The notes: a model not told the origin generated them from the sequence alone. A DNA stretch of 64,000 bases from Archivesica marissinica (GCA_014843695.1 CM026404.1:53824833-53888832); one strand, 5' to 3'; shown: positions 22,560-35,173, counted from the first letter of the stretch. Translations and numbers: made by a program.

Positions 22560-24045
22560 TGGACGAACTGAAATAATGCAATATCAACACACATACAAGA
22601 AATATCACTAACGCTATCCTCAATATCTCTAAACTATGCATTCCAAATAAAAATAATATTGTTCGCCCAGGTGACCCTCTGTGGCTCTCCTCCAACATTA
22701 AGAGATTGGCAAGGTGTAGACGTAGGACGTACAGAAAAACCACAAAAAGAAACAGTGAAGGTGACTAGGGCAAATACCAAACCCTGCGTACCATGGTAGT
22801 AGCTGAAATTAGAACAGCCAATTTTAAAGAATGTCATATACAGAAGTAGTCAAGTGACTTTACTCAAAATAGAACAAAAGAACTGAACGCCCTAGCGGAA
22901 GTACGTGAACTCATTTATGAATTCCCCTACAGCGTCATCATCTAGTCCACCTCTGCCGCGGATTGTGACGGCATTACGGAATACGAATATTATAAGCAAA
23001 CATTCTCAACAACTTCTTCCGAGACCAAACCATTCTAGACGAAGCATACTCACGTTAACCCCCTCCCCCAGAAGAGGACAATCCCGATACTACTATGGAA
23101 CCGTTCAATACTTCTCCGACTGAAGTTGAATTAAGCTCATTTTCTCTTGACAAAGCATCAGGTCACGATACAATCAATAACTGGATATTTTAGGAATTAT
23201 CTGTAGAACTTTCAATCACACTTTCTAAACTGTATAGTCAATTACATTCAACATCCCAGTTTCCAGATGCCTGGAACGAAGTCATTTCTAAATCCAATGA
23301 TCGGTCATTAGCTGGAAGCTATCGTCGCTATTGCTCTCTATGCACATTATGGAACGTTTTCGAAAGAATAGTCTTTAAACATACATTTAATAATATCATT
23401 ACATACAATATTTTAGCTCCTCTTCAGTCTGGCTTCACTCCAGGGGATTTAGCTGAACCACCTGTATAGCTTCTTCCATAGAAGCAATCGATTCGGGCAG
23501 GGAGGTGTGGCTTGTCTTCCGTGATATTAACAAAGCTTTCGATCGAGTGTGGCAATCGATTCGGGCAGGGAGGTGTGGCTTATCTTCAGTGATATTAACA
23601 AAGCTTTCGATCGAGTGTGGCAATCGATTCGGGAAGGGAGGTGTGGCTTGTCTTCTGTGATATTAACAAAGCTTTCGATCGAGTGTGGCAATCGATTCGG
23701 GTAGGGAGGTGTTGCTTGTCTTCTGTGATATTAACAAAGCATTCGGTCGAGTGTGGCAATCGATTCAGCCAGGGAGGTGTGGTTTCTCTTCTGCGATATT
23801 AACAAATCTTTCGATCGAGTGTGGCAATCGATTCAGCCTGGGAGGTGTGGATTGTCCTCTGTGATATTAACAAAGCTTTCGATCGAGTGTGGCAATCGAT
23901 TCGGACAGGGATGTGTGGCTTGTCTTCTGTGATATTACCAAAGCTTTCGATCGAATGTGGCAATCGATTCAGTCAGAGAGGTGGTGGCTTGTCTTGTGAT
24001 ATTAACAAAGCTTTCGATAGAGTGTGGACTATATTTACAAGCTCG
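22560..24045 (+). pseudogene. non-LTR RT remnant with amplified motif A
   Basis: CR1/jockey-like polymerase in several frames: a linker region with GDPLWLSSNIKRLARCRR (about 22670), SFSLDKASGHDTINNW (about 23140, the template-grip region), then SLAGSYRRYCSLC, VFERIVFKHTFN and LAPLQSGFTPGD. At the next motif, VFCDINKAFDRVW (RT motif A), the sequence turns into a 68-bp tandem array and nothing of the downstream palm is found. Multiple stops and frameshifts; not functional. Confidence 0.85.
23485..24030 (+). repeat. 68-bp tandem array of RT motif A, about 8 copies
   Basis: CAATCGATTCGGGCAGGGAG recurs at 23485, 23553, 23621 and 23689 and onward every 68 bp; each unit carries GTGATATTAACAAAGCTTTC, i.e. 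the DINKAFDRVW codons. As 68 leaves remainder two, successive copies read in different frames. Confidence 0.95.
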
Positions 24046-24119
24046 ATATGTAGATATACATTCTCACATTCGACACTAATCTCTCTATGACAGTTGAAGA
24101 TCCAATGACAGCATGACTG

Positions 24120-24544
24120 TAATGTGTTGTATGAATGATATGTAATAATTACTGTAATTTACTGTATGAAAGATATATATGCATGGCTGTACAATGTACT
24201 GTATGAAAGATATGTATACATGGCTGTATTGTACTGTATGAAAGATATGTATGCATTGTTATAATGTACTGTATAAAAGATATGCATACATTGTTATAAT
24301 GTACTGTATGAATTATAATGTACTGTATGAAAGATATATATGCATTGTTATAATGTACTGTATGAAAGATATGCATACATTGCTATAATGTACTGTATAA
24401 AAGATATATATGCATTGTTATAATGTACTGTATAAAAGATATGTATGCATGGCCATAATGTACTGTATGAATGATATGTACTCATGACTGTAATGTACTG
24501 TATGAAAGATATGTAAAAACTAAAAAGTAAGTGTGTGTTTATTA
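24120..24544 (+). repeat. 35-bp tandem array, left part
   Basis: Units AATGTACTGTATGAAAGATA plus TGTATGCATGGCTGT, mostly 35 bp, with some shorter variants. The array is interrupted by a SINE and a last unit lies at 24771-24803. Confidence 0.9.
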
Positions 24545-24770
24545 TAGTGTTACCACTATTGAAGGGTCATTTCTGGCTTATGAGACACCTCTGAAAATCA
24601 GTACTCGAATCCTATCCTTGTAGGTCAGGCACCAGGCTGGTAGGCAATCGGTAGCTATTATTTAACTAGCTGGTGGCTCACCAACCGGCCATCAGAATGA
24701 ACCCATAACGAGGTTCGAACCTTCGACATCTCGCTCCATAGGCGAACGACTTATCCACTAGGCAACGGAG
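24545..24770 (-). repeat. SINE family 5 inside a tandem array
   Basis: On the minus strand: CTCCGTTGCCTAGTGGATAA (box A) and GAAGGTTCGAACCTCGTTAT (box B), a tRNA-like head, then a body with TGGTGAGCCACCAGCTAG. Array units resume directly after it, so the SINE jumped into an existing array. Only copy of this family in the window. Confidence 0.75.
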
Positions 24771-24803
24771 AGTGTATGTATGCATGACTGTAATGTACTG
24801 TAT
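24771..24803 (+). repeat. 35-bp tandem array, right remnant
   Basis: GTATGTATGCATGACTGTAA then TGTACTGTATA, one unit of the array found left of the SINE. Confidence 0.85.
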
Positions 24804-24849
24804 ATACAAATTATTAAAGTATTAAAAATACTATAATAGAAATTAAAAG

Positions 24850-25113
24850 CAAGCTGAATATTAGGTCTAAACAAAAGAAAACCATATACAACATTGGAAA
24901 GAGGAAACACCAAGTTTATCACGCACGCACGACTTCGCCTGGGATGCATTGCACTGAGCTTCAATCTTCACAGAAGCGATATCGTTCCTTCTCCTATGTG
25001 CTTATGCGGTGTTGAAGAAACTAGAAACTATGTTTCGAAACTAGAAACAGGATACTATGCATTGCGTCAACACTTTCTTCACGATATTCCATGTGCACAT
25101 ACGTTACATAATT
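24850..25113 (+). pseudogene. LINE RT C-terminal fragment
   Basis: Reads THARLRLGCIALSFNL then SPMCLCGVEETRNYVSKLET, the end-of-RT motif with CLCG and a broken His/Cys pair (compare LCRCGSNENSYHFIFEC at 4533). A TGA ends it at 25113; similar coding appears to go on a short way. Confidence 0.7.
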
Positions 25114-25530
25114 GACTGTACGGTGATGATCAACTTACCTTTGAAGTCAACAAACACATGTTCCTAGTATGTGTTGTATCTTGCACATCGTGTGTAATTG
25201 GTGACGCTAACACAGGTTTGAATATATACCGGAATAGAAAGGATTCATCTTCTGTAAAATGTTTGTAAATGTCGTACACAGTACCAGCACTTCCCCGTAT
25301 ATTGGAAATGTGGGCGTTATCCATTTCATGTTAGTTTAAACATATTTATGTTCTGTCAATACATGATTATTTACAACAACTGATATAAGGAATTGGACAG
25401 AAGGCTGTATAGCTTATGATTCCTCTCCTTTCATGTTACACGCTATTATTGAATAACTAACTATTGGTGTAATCTTATTAACGCTGGTAATAGGCTATCA
25501 TTCAACAAGCTTTTTACAATCAAGCACTTT
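25114..25530. other. spacer without recognised features
   Basis: Possible last part of the preceding LINE tail; nothing else seen. Confidence 0.35.
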
Positions 25531-25534
25531 GTAT

Positions 25535-25765
25535 GTCCGATTAGCGCTCGCCTCTCACAAATGCAACCCGGGTTCGATCTGCGGACCGGGAAGTATGTGA
25601 GGTGGTACGGTGGTCGCCAGATCGGACAGGTGGGTTTTCGCCGGTTTCCTTCCACATGAATGACCACATTTACTCTTTTATCCGCAACAACGAGAGTGAT
25701 TAATATAAGTTGTTAAAATTTGCTTCGCAATCGTCGTAAAATAAATAAAAGTTTAAATTTAATCA
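25535..25765 (+). repeat. SINE family 2, plus strand
   Basis: TGTCCGATTAGCGC at the start (shortened box A), ATGCAACCCGGGTTCGATCT (box B), GGTCGCCAGATCGGACAGGT, and the tail AGTGATTAATATAAGTTGTT to AAAATAAATAAA. Confidence 0.88.
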
Positions 25766-26028
25766 AGCACTTTCAGACTATAAACGGGGGTGGGGGGACA
25801 CAAATTGTGTTAATTTTGGAACACCATTTTGTAGAATATCATTGTTTCTCCATCAGTGTTTTAAGACACTGCGTAATTGACCTAGTCATACGTCAATGAC
25901 ACAGCTCTCTCGAAACTTGCATGGAGAATTGTTACTACTAGCGGAAACTTGGTTACTAATAGTTTTTTTTGTGAAGCTCAGCGGCTTCGTTTATTTTATA
26001 TCAATATATACAGTATGTACACATTATA

Positions 26029-29000
26029 TCAAAACAGTATACAATATAACAATATATTCACACAGATTTCAATAATATTGCAATTTCTCGTGGCAACAAT
26101 GTTGTGAACTATCTTGAATTTAAGTTGTTTTATACGATTGTCAGTACAATTAAACCTTAAAGAGTTGTAAAACTTTTCCCAGTTTATAGTCTTGTTAAAT
26201 GTTTGGCTCCAGTAATTGTGTAGATAAGGCTTTTCAGAGAATTTATCCTCCAATTCCTGTAAAAGTCTTTATTTGTCATAGAGTTTAGTGGACATCTATT
26301 TTTCCAAACGAAAGTTTCAAATTGGTTCTAACATATGATGAAATAGATGCAAATGATATTAGTATGTGTTTCCATGGTTTCGGTAGTTTGCTGATAAAGT
26401 TTGCTTTATTATCTAATTTTTGTAAAATCTTCTCTTCGCTGATATTTCCGTTTTTGCCAAGAACGTCATTTATAAAAATGATTCCCGATTTACCGTTTAT
26501 TTTAATGTATTTATTACCCCACATTATCTGTTACTAGCTGTTTAAATTCAAACCAATGACTTTATTTCTTCGTTTTTAAAATGAAAAACAAGATATATTT
26601 TTCCGAATTGATTTAACAGACATTTAGCAATTAATTTCCAATTTGCATTATCATCAGTCAGCAACATTTTGACCCATTTTATTTTTAAAGAGTTTATGAA
26701 CATTTGTATATCAATCATATATAAACCACCAGATTCTTTGTTTCCTATAAATATTTTCCTCTTAATTTTGCTTTTTTTACCATCCCAAAGAAAGTTGAAG
26801 AACATTTTGTTTATCCGAATTACTATTTCTTTCGGAACTATCATAGTTTGGAATAAATATATAAATGTTGGCAAAAGTATCGCCTTTATAACAGTTATTT
26901 TACCATATATACTTAATTTTCTTTTGGACCAAAGATTTATCATTTTTGCACATACATTTATTTGTTTATCCCAATTTAACCGTGAACATAATTCTTTATC
27001 ATTGCCAAAATGAATACCCAGAGATTTGACATAATTTAATTTAATATTTAAAGTCTTATTTTTTGATTTTCCAGCCAATAGACATTCAGTTTTATTTTTA
27101 TTTAATTCTAGACCTGAATGATTTCCAAATTCGTCTACAATTTTTATAGTGCAGTTGTAATGTCGTTTTCATCTTTCACAAAAATAGTAGTGTCATCTGC
27201 CAACTGTGTGATTTTTACCGTTTTAGATTCATTATTATTTAAGTTTTATTTCTATTCCTTTCAAATCATGATTTGACCTAATCCTATCAGCAAGAACCTC
27301 TGCAACAATAATAAATAATAGGGCAGATAAAGGGCACCCTTGTCTAATTCCTCGTGATGCACTGAATGACTTAGATTTCCAACCGTTGTTTATTATACAA
27401 GCTGAAATATTTCTATATAAAGTCTTTACCCAGTTTATAAAAGAACTACCAAAACCTACGTTTTCTAGCAATTTGAACATAAAGCTCCATTCCACCGTGT
27501 CAAAGGCTTTGCGGAAATCAAGATATAAAATTGCCCCATCTATATTTAAAAGTTTTGTATAATCTATTATGTCTTGTATAAGACGAATATTGTATCCAAT
27601 ATATCTATTTTATATATATCCTTGCTGATCTAGACTGATTATTTGAGGTATAAATGTTTGTAAACGTTTTGCTAGGTTTCGAGCTGCTATCTTATAATCT
27701 ATATTTAGTAATGATATCGGTCTCCAATTTTCCAGGTTGGAAGGATCATCTTTTTATACAGTAACGATATAATACTATGTTTTTGACTATTGGATATGCT
27801 TTTTAATGTAGCCCTCATTTAATGAGTTTAGAACAATATTTCCAATTTTCGACCAAAAATGCCGATAAAATTCAACACTTAACCCATCATTACCAGGACC
27901 TTTATTCAATTTCATTCCAGAAAGTGATTCGAAACACTCGTCCAAAGAGAATAGACCATCACATAATTTAGCTGTATCTTCGTTGATCATTGGAATATTG
28001 CTATCCGATAGATAATCATCGATGTTATTATAATTTACATTATTTGACTTATAAAGAGTATGATAAAATTTGACTTGTCGGGATTTTTCCATGTTAAGAA
28101 AGAATTTTGAACATTTTTCACCATCTTCTATTAATTGTATTCTTGACCGAATCATCGCCCCTTTAGCTTTTAAATCGTATATACTTTCTATTTCAGTTTC
28201 AAGTTCTTTTATTTTAGAAGCAATTTGGTTTGGTATAAGTGTATTTCCATCATATTTTTTAATTATATATTTCAAATCAGTTTCCAGTTGTTTTAGTCTT
28301 ATATTCCGTTTTCTTGATTTCGTTTTCGAGTATTCTATGGTAAAATGTTTAATCTCAAGTTTTATGATCTCCCATATTATTTGATTTGAAGTATTATTTT
28401 CTGTAAGTTCAGTGTTACAGTTTTCTATCAGTTCATTTATACGCATTATATACGTTTCGTCATCTAAAAGTGAATTATTAAATTTCCAAACTCCAGATCC
28501 ACGCCTGCTATTGTTATGCAGTTTTAGCGAAACTGCTAAGTGATCCGTGTATTTAATTTGTGCTGGCCTTATGTCGCAATTTCGAATTAAAGGGACAGTA
28601 TTTTCTTCTATTAACCAATAGTCGATACGGCTTTTATCTGTTTCCTTTTCTACGCCAGGTGAATTGTGATATATCCGGATTTCGGGTTTGCCAAATATCG
28701 TTCAAGTAATGTTCTGTTATGAATTTTGTTATATTATCGGCGTGCGGCAAATTATTATTTTGAGTTGTACGTGTTATTCGATCTTGTTTTGTAAGAATGT
28801 CGTTAAAGTCACCGCCCACAATTTTATGTCCTAATGCTTCAGTTTTAAGTGTTGATGACACGACCGAGAACAGTATATTTCGCAGTTTTTTATCGTTATT
28901 TGCATATATGTTTAATAATATATATTTTGAATCACTTATTTCAATATTTAGTAATACGTATCTGCCATTTGTATCTATCGTTTTATTTAAATACGAAAAT

Positions 29001-29236
29001 ACCAATATGTTTTTTATGAGAATAGATACGCCCCTGCTATTGCTTTTACCAAATGAATGATAACATATCCATTCAGAAAATTCTGCATTAATTAAATGTT
29101 CGATTTCTTCAGTAAAGTGTGTTTCTTGCAGAAAACAAATTCCTACATCTTGTTGTGTAATCCAGAGTTTTAATCTCTCACTCTTCGATAAATCTCGTAA
29201 CCGTTGGATGAAATGAATGCTATCGAAATTAGTCAT
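26029..29236 (-). pseudogene. LINE ORF2: APE endonuclease and RT
   Basis: Starts at ATG 29236. The endonuclease shows DVGICFLQETHF, then YVLLNIEI, VGGDFND and TWRRKGNR, in line with apurinic-type LINE endonucleases. The RT follows after a break: KGAMIRSRIQLIEDGEKCSK, MKLNKGPGNDGLSVEFYRHF, WRPISLLNIDYKI, YLDFRKAFDTVEW (motif A), RGIRQGCPLSALLF, QLADDTTIFV (ADD box, about 27215), then LGIHFGND and a long C-terminal helical domain down to about 26029. Breaks: frame changes near 28630, 27790, 27240 and 26540. Motif style (FRKAFDTVEW, RQGCPLS) fits the L1/Tx1 group. Confidence 0.9.
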
Positions 29237-31497
29237 TGGGGAATTATTTCATATTTAGTTGTACAGCAATTATGTCATTAATTTGCATCGAGTTATTATG
29301 ATGTACCAACGACATATGACATTTCATAAAATTCAATATTTTGGTTATACATGTATTCATAAAAAAACATAAAATGAGTAACTGTAATACTAAATAGCAA
29401 CGCTATTATAATGTTCAAAACGTTACGCATAAGAGACAATTGCATTACGTGCATACGCATACACTTAATTAAGTTAATTATATACTTTCTGACAATACCA
29501 TATGTACATGCACATATACACATTGCACACATACATTATATACATATATGTGTGTTTTCATAAAAAATATATTTTTTTCAGACGTCTGAACATCTCAAAC
29601 CTGTTTACTAATAAACGAGATAATATTTTGGGAAAAACCATGTATATCGTCTGTTCGTATATAATCCATGAGCTTCCACACATGCAGGACCTCGTAACAT
29701 AAAGGAATATCAACTGTACATTCAATATAGCCTATACTATCAAAACAATACGCACTTCTGTCTACATTTGTCAAACGATATGTACCATTTATTTATTGCA
29801 TATACGCGGTATTATAATAACCATTCATTGTGCATGCTTGATATACGCTACGTTGTACCAAATTCATTGAACATATTAACATATATATTTTAACAAGTTT
29901 ATCGTTACATATACATATACTATAATAGTTTTATCCATATCTACATATGCACACATATATACATATACATACATATATATATATACATCTGAAATAGTAT
30001 ACACTTTGTATTTTATAATAGTTTTATCCATTTTATATATCTAGTATGTCTACTTGTCGTGAAGTCACTTATCACTATAAACCAAATGTTAGTTTTAAAT
30101 CGCATTTCTAGTTGTTTATCCATAAAACATTTCCAAAGGTTGTTGAGTGTTGTTGGAGGCGAACGATCTTTCACGAGTTTCGGCCTCCCTCTATTGGGTG
30201 TCTCCGTATTGTTCCGCACGGATTTAACGTACTGGTCAATGATCTGTTGACCGGGTATTGTATTAGGCTTTTGTACAAAAATAGCTATTTTGTAGTATTG
30301 TGATTGTCTAATGTATATATTATAAATAGAAATGACCTATAAGCTATTTTGGCGCGCAAAAATATGATTACATGAGAAATTAATTTGTATATCGTTAATT
30401 TATCTTACCGCGAGGCTGATGTACGAAAATATTATCTCACCGCGAGATATTATGTAATAGTTGTCGGTTTCTTTTGATGAGGCGCCAATATGTCTGGCTG
30501 TTTCATTAACGTTACGATTTTGATTGCGTAAGGTAACAGGTGGTCAGCGCCACGCGGTCTGACTGAAATGTATATAATTCCGAGTAAAATGATAGAGAAA
30601 TTAGAACACAAAAGGCTGTCCTTATGCAAGGATTGATTGTGTATCTCAAATAGGAATTACTGTTTCTATGACACTAAAGGCGAGATGCCTTCTGTATATT
30701 AATTTAATATACGTATAAAACGAACTATAAACTGAACTTAAGTGTTATGGACACATTGGCTAGCGGTGGATTAAGTAGCACCGTATGTTTTGAATAGAAT
30801 ACGTGATAGCTAAGATAAAAGACGAGAGGTCATCTGTATATTAATTTAATATACTTATAAAACGAACTACAAACTGAACTTAAGTGTTACGGACACTTTG
30901 GGTAGCGATGGATTAAGTAGCACCGTATGTCTTGAATAAGAATACGTGATAGCTAAGACTAAAGGCGAGATATCATCTGTATATTAATTTAATATACTTA
31001 TATAATGAACTATAAATTGAACTTAAGTGTTACGGACACATTGAATAGCGATGGATTAAATAGCACCGTATGTCTTGAATAGAATACGTGATAAATAATA
31101 TGATAGAGATAAGAGATACAAATTATCTCTAAAATACAGCGGTAATAAATTGATACCAGAACAGTTCGGTGAGATATTGAATTTATCAAGAGACGCGAGC
31201 GGCTGATCTAATTAGACAGTCTAATTGAGATATCCTTGATTGTATATTGAAGATTAAAAATGTAATCCAATTATCGACAGGGCGGTGATCTAATAAAGAC
31301 ACTAGAAATTAATGAGGCTTGAAGTGATTATGATATAGATAATAGATCAGAGATTCACGAGACGTGAATATACGAAATAGGAGAATATACCAGACGACCA
31401 GTAAAATAGATAGAAAAGAACATTGTGTTACGTTGTTATTGTATTGATAGAGAAATGAAATATACCCCTAGACAACCGACCAGAGAGTTTATATAGC
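29237..31497 (-). other. 2.26 kb spacer between LINE ORF1 and ORF2
   Basis: Very AT-rich, with (TACATA)-type simple runs at 29940-29990 and a three-copy tandem repeat at 30676-31095. A small minus-strand frame (30219-30013) has a basic, Pro-containing start but no recognisable domain. Such a long inter-ORF region is unusual for this type of LINE; it may be an undetected nested insertion. Confidence 0.7.
30676..31095 (+). repeat. about 142-bp tandem repeat, 3 copies
   Basis: Copies start near 30676, 30816 and 30961; each has TGTATATTAATTTAATATAC, GAACTTAAGTGTTACGGACA and TAGCACCGTATGTCTTGAAT. Located within the LINE inter-ORF spacer. Confidence 0.9.
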
Positions 31498-32428
31498 TTA
31501 AACCTTGGAAAGAGCCGTAAATAGACCAGACGTAGATAAGTGCCGACGAGGGGGGACGCCACACTTTCTAGTGGCCTTTCTGTTCCGTTTTTCAGACGGA
31601 TTAATACTAGAGGATTGTTCATTCTGCACGAGATTCACCTTCTGTGTAATTATAATGTCATAGCTGTTGGATATATCTGGTTGTTTGGGGGTATCAGTGG
31701 GGGGTTGCATTTAATAAACATTCACCCTTTTTGTGTCCCGATTTTAGACAGGCTTGACATTTAATTTCATTTGGACAAGTTGAAAACCTATGTCCGGTTT
31801 CCAGACATTTTGTGCATTTGTCTGCAGCTGAATCACGAATATCCTGTCCGAAGTGAATCACTCTACCTCCAAACTTTCCAAAGATCATGTATTTAGGGAG
31901 GGGTTCTTTGAGGGATATGCGCTTGACTGTGTACAAACGGTCTCCTGTTTCACAATTAGTAAGTTTTTCTCTGATTCTAAGTCTCTCTCTAATACACGAA
32001 ATGACATCTATTCCTTTCAGTACCAGAGCCCGAGTTATAACCTCATCATCTACTGATAGGGGAACATTTTTCACTCTGATTGATAGTGTGTTTTCACCAT
32101 CCAGTCTATCAGGATGTGTACGGAGGAGTGTAATATTCTTACCTCGTAGTTGTACCCCTTCTGTCAAAAGAGTCACTTTATCCTCCAAATTATCAATATA
32201 TATCCTCCACATACCATTCACACGTTGTAGACCCGTAATATGAGAAGGCTCGATAACATCAGAAAGAGCCATATAGAACTCTGTGTGTTTCAACCATTCC
32301 TGAAGCGGTGGCCTTCTGTTGCCAAATATACTCCGTTCCCGCATATATACTATTGGTGCGCCGCCATATTTGTTGACATTTGTAACGTTTCCAGTATCAT
32401 TATCACTATTATCATTCTCGTTCGACAT
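31498..32428 (-). pseudogene. LINE ORF1 with two CCHC zinc knuckles
   Basis: Chosen start is ATG 32428 (MSNENDNSDNDTG); an open frame without ATG extends slightly further up. A central RRM-like or alpha/beta domain (TGLQRVNGMWRIYIDNLED, later ENTLSIRVKNVPLSVDDEV) is followed by two knuckles: CTKCLETGHRFSTC and CQACLKSGHKKGEC. After a run of C near 31700 the frame shifts and a basic Ser-rich tail goes on to about 31498. ORF1 proteins coat LINE RNA. The frameshift may be a real mutation or a homopolymer error. Confidence 0.85.
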
Positions 32429-32779
32429 ATTCAGTTTATTAAATATCACGGAATGGTCTGAATTAAAGCCTACTTTGATAATATCCAATTCACGTTTACA
32501 CAGTTTTAGTATTATAGATTATAATCGATGTTTTTTATCCGATGAAAGTAACACTGCCTTAGCTTATGTCGCTTACACCATCAGTCTGGTTACTAATAGT
32601 ACCGATAAGAATTACTGCTATGTATTCGTATTATAGGTATTAAAAGTGTTTTTGTAATTGAATCTTATAATTTTTATTAAATTGACTTTCAAGTCAGGCG
32701 CAAACCTGTCTTGATTGTCAATTTATAATAAATCTCCGATGTAATTTTCAAGCATTTGTCACCAGCTTGAGCAAAATCA

Positions 32780-32960
32780 GCGTGGTCTAGTGGTTACCAC
32801 ATCAAGCTAGTAATCGGCTGATTACAATTTCGGCACACATTCAAACCCGGGTATGACTTGCCAATTGTTCATTGAGCAAGACCATTTATCCACATTGCTA
32901 AGAACTAAGTCTAGTAGAAATTGCTTCACAGTCGAGCTTAAATGAATTTATATTCATACC
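32780..32960 (+). repeat. possible degenerate tRNA-derived SINE
   Basis: GTGGTCTAGTGGTTACCAC resembles a box A, and ATTCAAACCCGGG a damaged box B about 55 bases on. A tail with TTGCTTCACAGTCGAGCTTA follows. No second copy in the window. Confidence 0.35.
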
Positions 32961-33216
32961 AAGCTAAATCACCAAACTGGAACTACAGTACATGTATATA
33001 AAATGTAGTTAACATAGTGAACGTTTATTAAACTCAAGTTGCTGCAATTAGCATATAAAACAATCATCAATGTGAGTGAATATTTCCAGTTTGTTTTAAA
33101 TGTTTCATGCCTACTGCCTAGATATAAAACTATTATTTACACCATGTGTATAGGTACTATCACATCATGTCAGTCTACAGTGTATAGTCAATACCCGTCA
33201 CAGTCACTGGTGCTCT

Positions 33217-35173
33217 TTATTGTACTCCCAAAGTCTTTGAAGGTTCATACTTATGAGATGGTTCTTTGTTGCTTAGCTTTACTTTCAAAATTGATGACAG
33301 TGAACCATCTGTGCTCAAGGAGGCTCTAAAATCAGTCTTGTTTTTCCGCACCATGCTAAAAATACGCTCCTCTTCAGCATTGCTGTGCGGAATGATAAGT
33401 AGAACCTGAGCAACTTTGAATAGTAACGGTAATTTGTCCTTAATGTACATAGACCACACAACATCCATTCGAAGGAACCGTTACTGTGTTCCATCGGCCA
33501 TCTGATCACAGACAGATGCTTCTTTCTCAACATAATCAGAGAGATCAGGAAGTAGCTGATACTCCTTGAATTGCTTAGTAAGTATATCCATCTCACGATA
33601 TGAAAAATGTAGTAGTCGGGGAAACCTCTCTACAAAGTACAGTACGTTCGCAAACGAGACGTCCAGTCGCTGCTCAAAGTCAACAAATTTAGCATGCCCA
33701 AGCAACAGATCAGTGTATGGAAATGTTTTGACAACATACTTGGCAGTCTCGGTGTAAAATTCAAGTGCTGCTTCTAGAAATTTCGATTTCTGAGCTGGTG
33801 CAATATCACCTTCATTTTCAAGTTTATTCAATGTTGGCCTTGTTGTGGAACCAATTTGTATGTCATCAAGACTAAGTAAGTTGTCAGAATTCGTAATGTC
33901 AACTTCAAGCGGAGACACTGCCGCCTTCAATGGCCTAACTTTGACAAACTTGATCAATAGGGAAAGACTGCATTTCCGCGTCAAGCAGATGTGTTCTAGG
34001 CTCTACCTTCTGCAAAAAGAGGCTAAATGCCACAAACTGTTGCAAAACAAACTGGTAAAAGAGCAGATTGATTTCAGTCATAGGGTCCTGAAAAGAAATA
34101 GCCATGCGCTTAAATCTAGGTTGTTTGTCCGAACCCGACAATACATAGCTTTTTAAGGGCTGGTACATTTCCAGTGTACGGGTTACAGCGCTTTCTAAAC
34201 TCAGCCAACGAGTCGATACATGTTTCAGCACTTGTTTATAGGTGCTATCGCAAAAAACACAAACTTCATTAAGTTCATTTTTACGCTTGGTGCTTTTATC
34301 AAACCAGTAATACAGGTCTACAACTAAGTACATCAAATCCAGACACCCTAGCAAATGCATTCCCTCCTTTCCGTGCAGCATTATGAGCCATGTGACACGG
34401 GCAGCCAACAAAGTAAAGCTCAGGATTTGTCTCTAAAACCCTACTTCCAATTGAGTTGCGTTTTCCTAGATTTGTGTTTGTGGGGTTTGTGGAATTTCGT
34501 TGGATGCCAGTACCTGATAAATTTTTGCAAATATCGCCGCAGTCAAGAAAAGTGCTGGTCACCGAGTAACGACTGGTATCAAATAATTTCACAGTCACTG
34601 GATTCATCTTGGTCAAGTCACTATCTTTTTGTTGTCAAAGAAAATGGACCTGATCTCATTTGAGAAACTAGTTCCTGGTGGAAGCTTTGTGCCAAAGCAC
34701 CATTCAAGATACAGAATGTTTTTGTCTTTGCACATTGATATTGCTTTGCGATTTGTGAGTCGGGAAACATGTTCCGGAATAGTGGTCCGCATTTACCCGA
34801 CACGGCAATGGGGAGATTATTCTCGACAATAAAGTTTGTCATGATAACTTCAGCTCTAGATGTTTTATAGGCTATGTGGTCATTCTGTGACACAACATTT
34901 AATTTTGGTTGCCTGTTCAAAGACGATACCTTCTCGATGTGCAACTTAGTTGTAACGTGTCGTTTGACGTCTGCTTTACCTTGGTGTGCGCAGTTAAACT
35001 CTCGTGAACAAACCGTACAGTAAACGTTATTTGCCGAGCTTTGAGAAGCAATTACTGGCTAATTAAGTGTCCACTAATCCACGAATCAAATCTAGATTTG
35101 TATATAGCGGCACCGGCTAGTTTCTTCGTCTTTTTTTGACAGGACTAGTTCTATTCAGTGATCCTGAAGCCAT
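33217..35173 (-). pseudogene. hAT-superfamily transposase, BED-finger type
   Basis: Minus strand from ATG 35173. An early segment YKSRFDSWISGHL is followed by a BED-like finger: CTVCSREFNCAHQGKADVK then RHVTTKLH (about 35020-34940). Then IVENNLPIAVSGKCGPLF, a catalytic-core stretch with FVGCPCHMAHNAARKGG, STRWLSLESAVTRTLEMY (the conserved RW segment), and a C-terminal dimerisation domain with IPHSNAEEERIFSMVRKNKT (about 33360). At least five frame changes or stops are present (for example near 35090, 34620, 34310, 33960, 33480). It is a dead cut-and-paste transposase; similar proteins are sometimes domesticated, but the breaks argue against that here. Confidence 0.85.

Larger units (their letters stand above)
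25951..32600 (-). mobile_element. full-length L1/Tx1-like LINE with 14-bp target duplication
   Basis: TGGTTACTAATAGT occurs at 25951-25964 and 32587-32600. Between them lies, on the minus strand, 5' UTR, ORF1, a 2.26 kb spacer, ORF2 (endonuclease and RT), and a 3' UTR with AATAAA and a short A run (T8 on the plus strand at about 25964-25971) next to the duplication. Both ends are thus defined and the copy is 5'-complete, about 6.62 kb. Both ORFs carry frameshifts or stops. Confidence 0.93.

Noticed and set aside
33217..35173. Domesticated hAT-derived host gene
   Set aside because: Several frameshifts and stops on the minus strand; no intact long frame remains.
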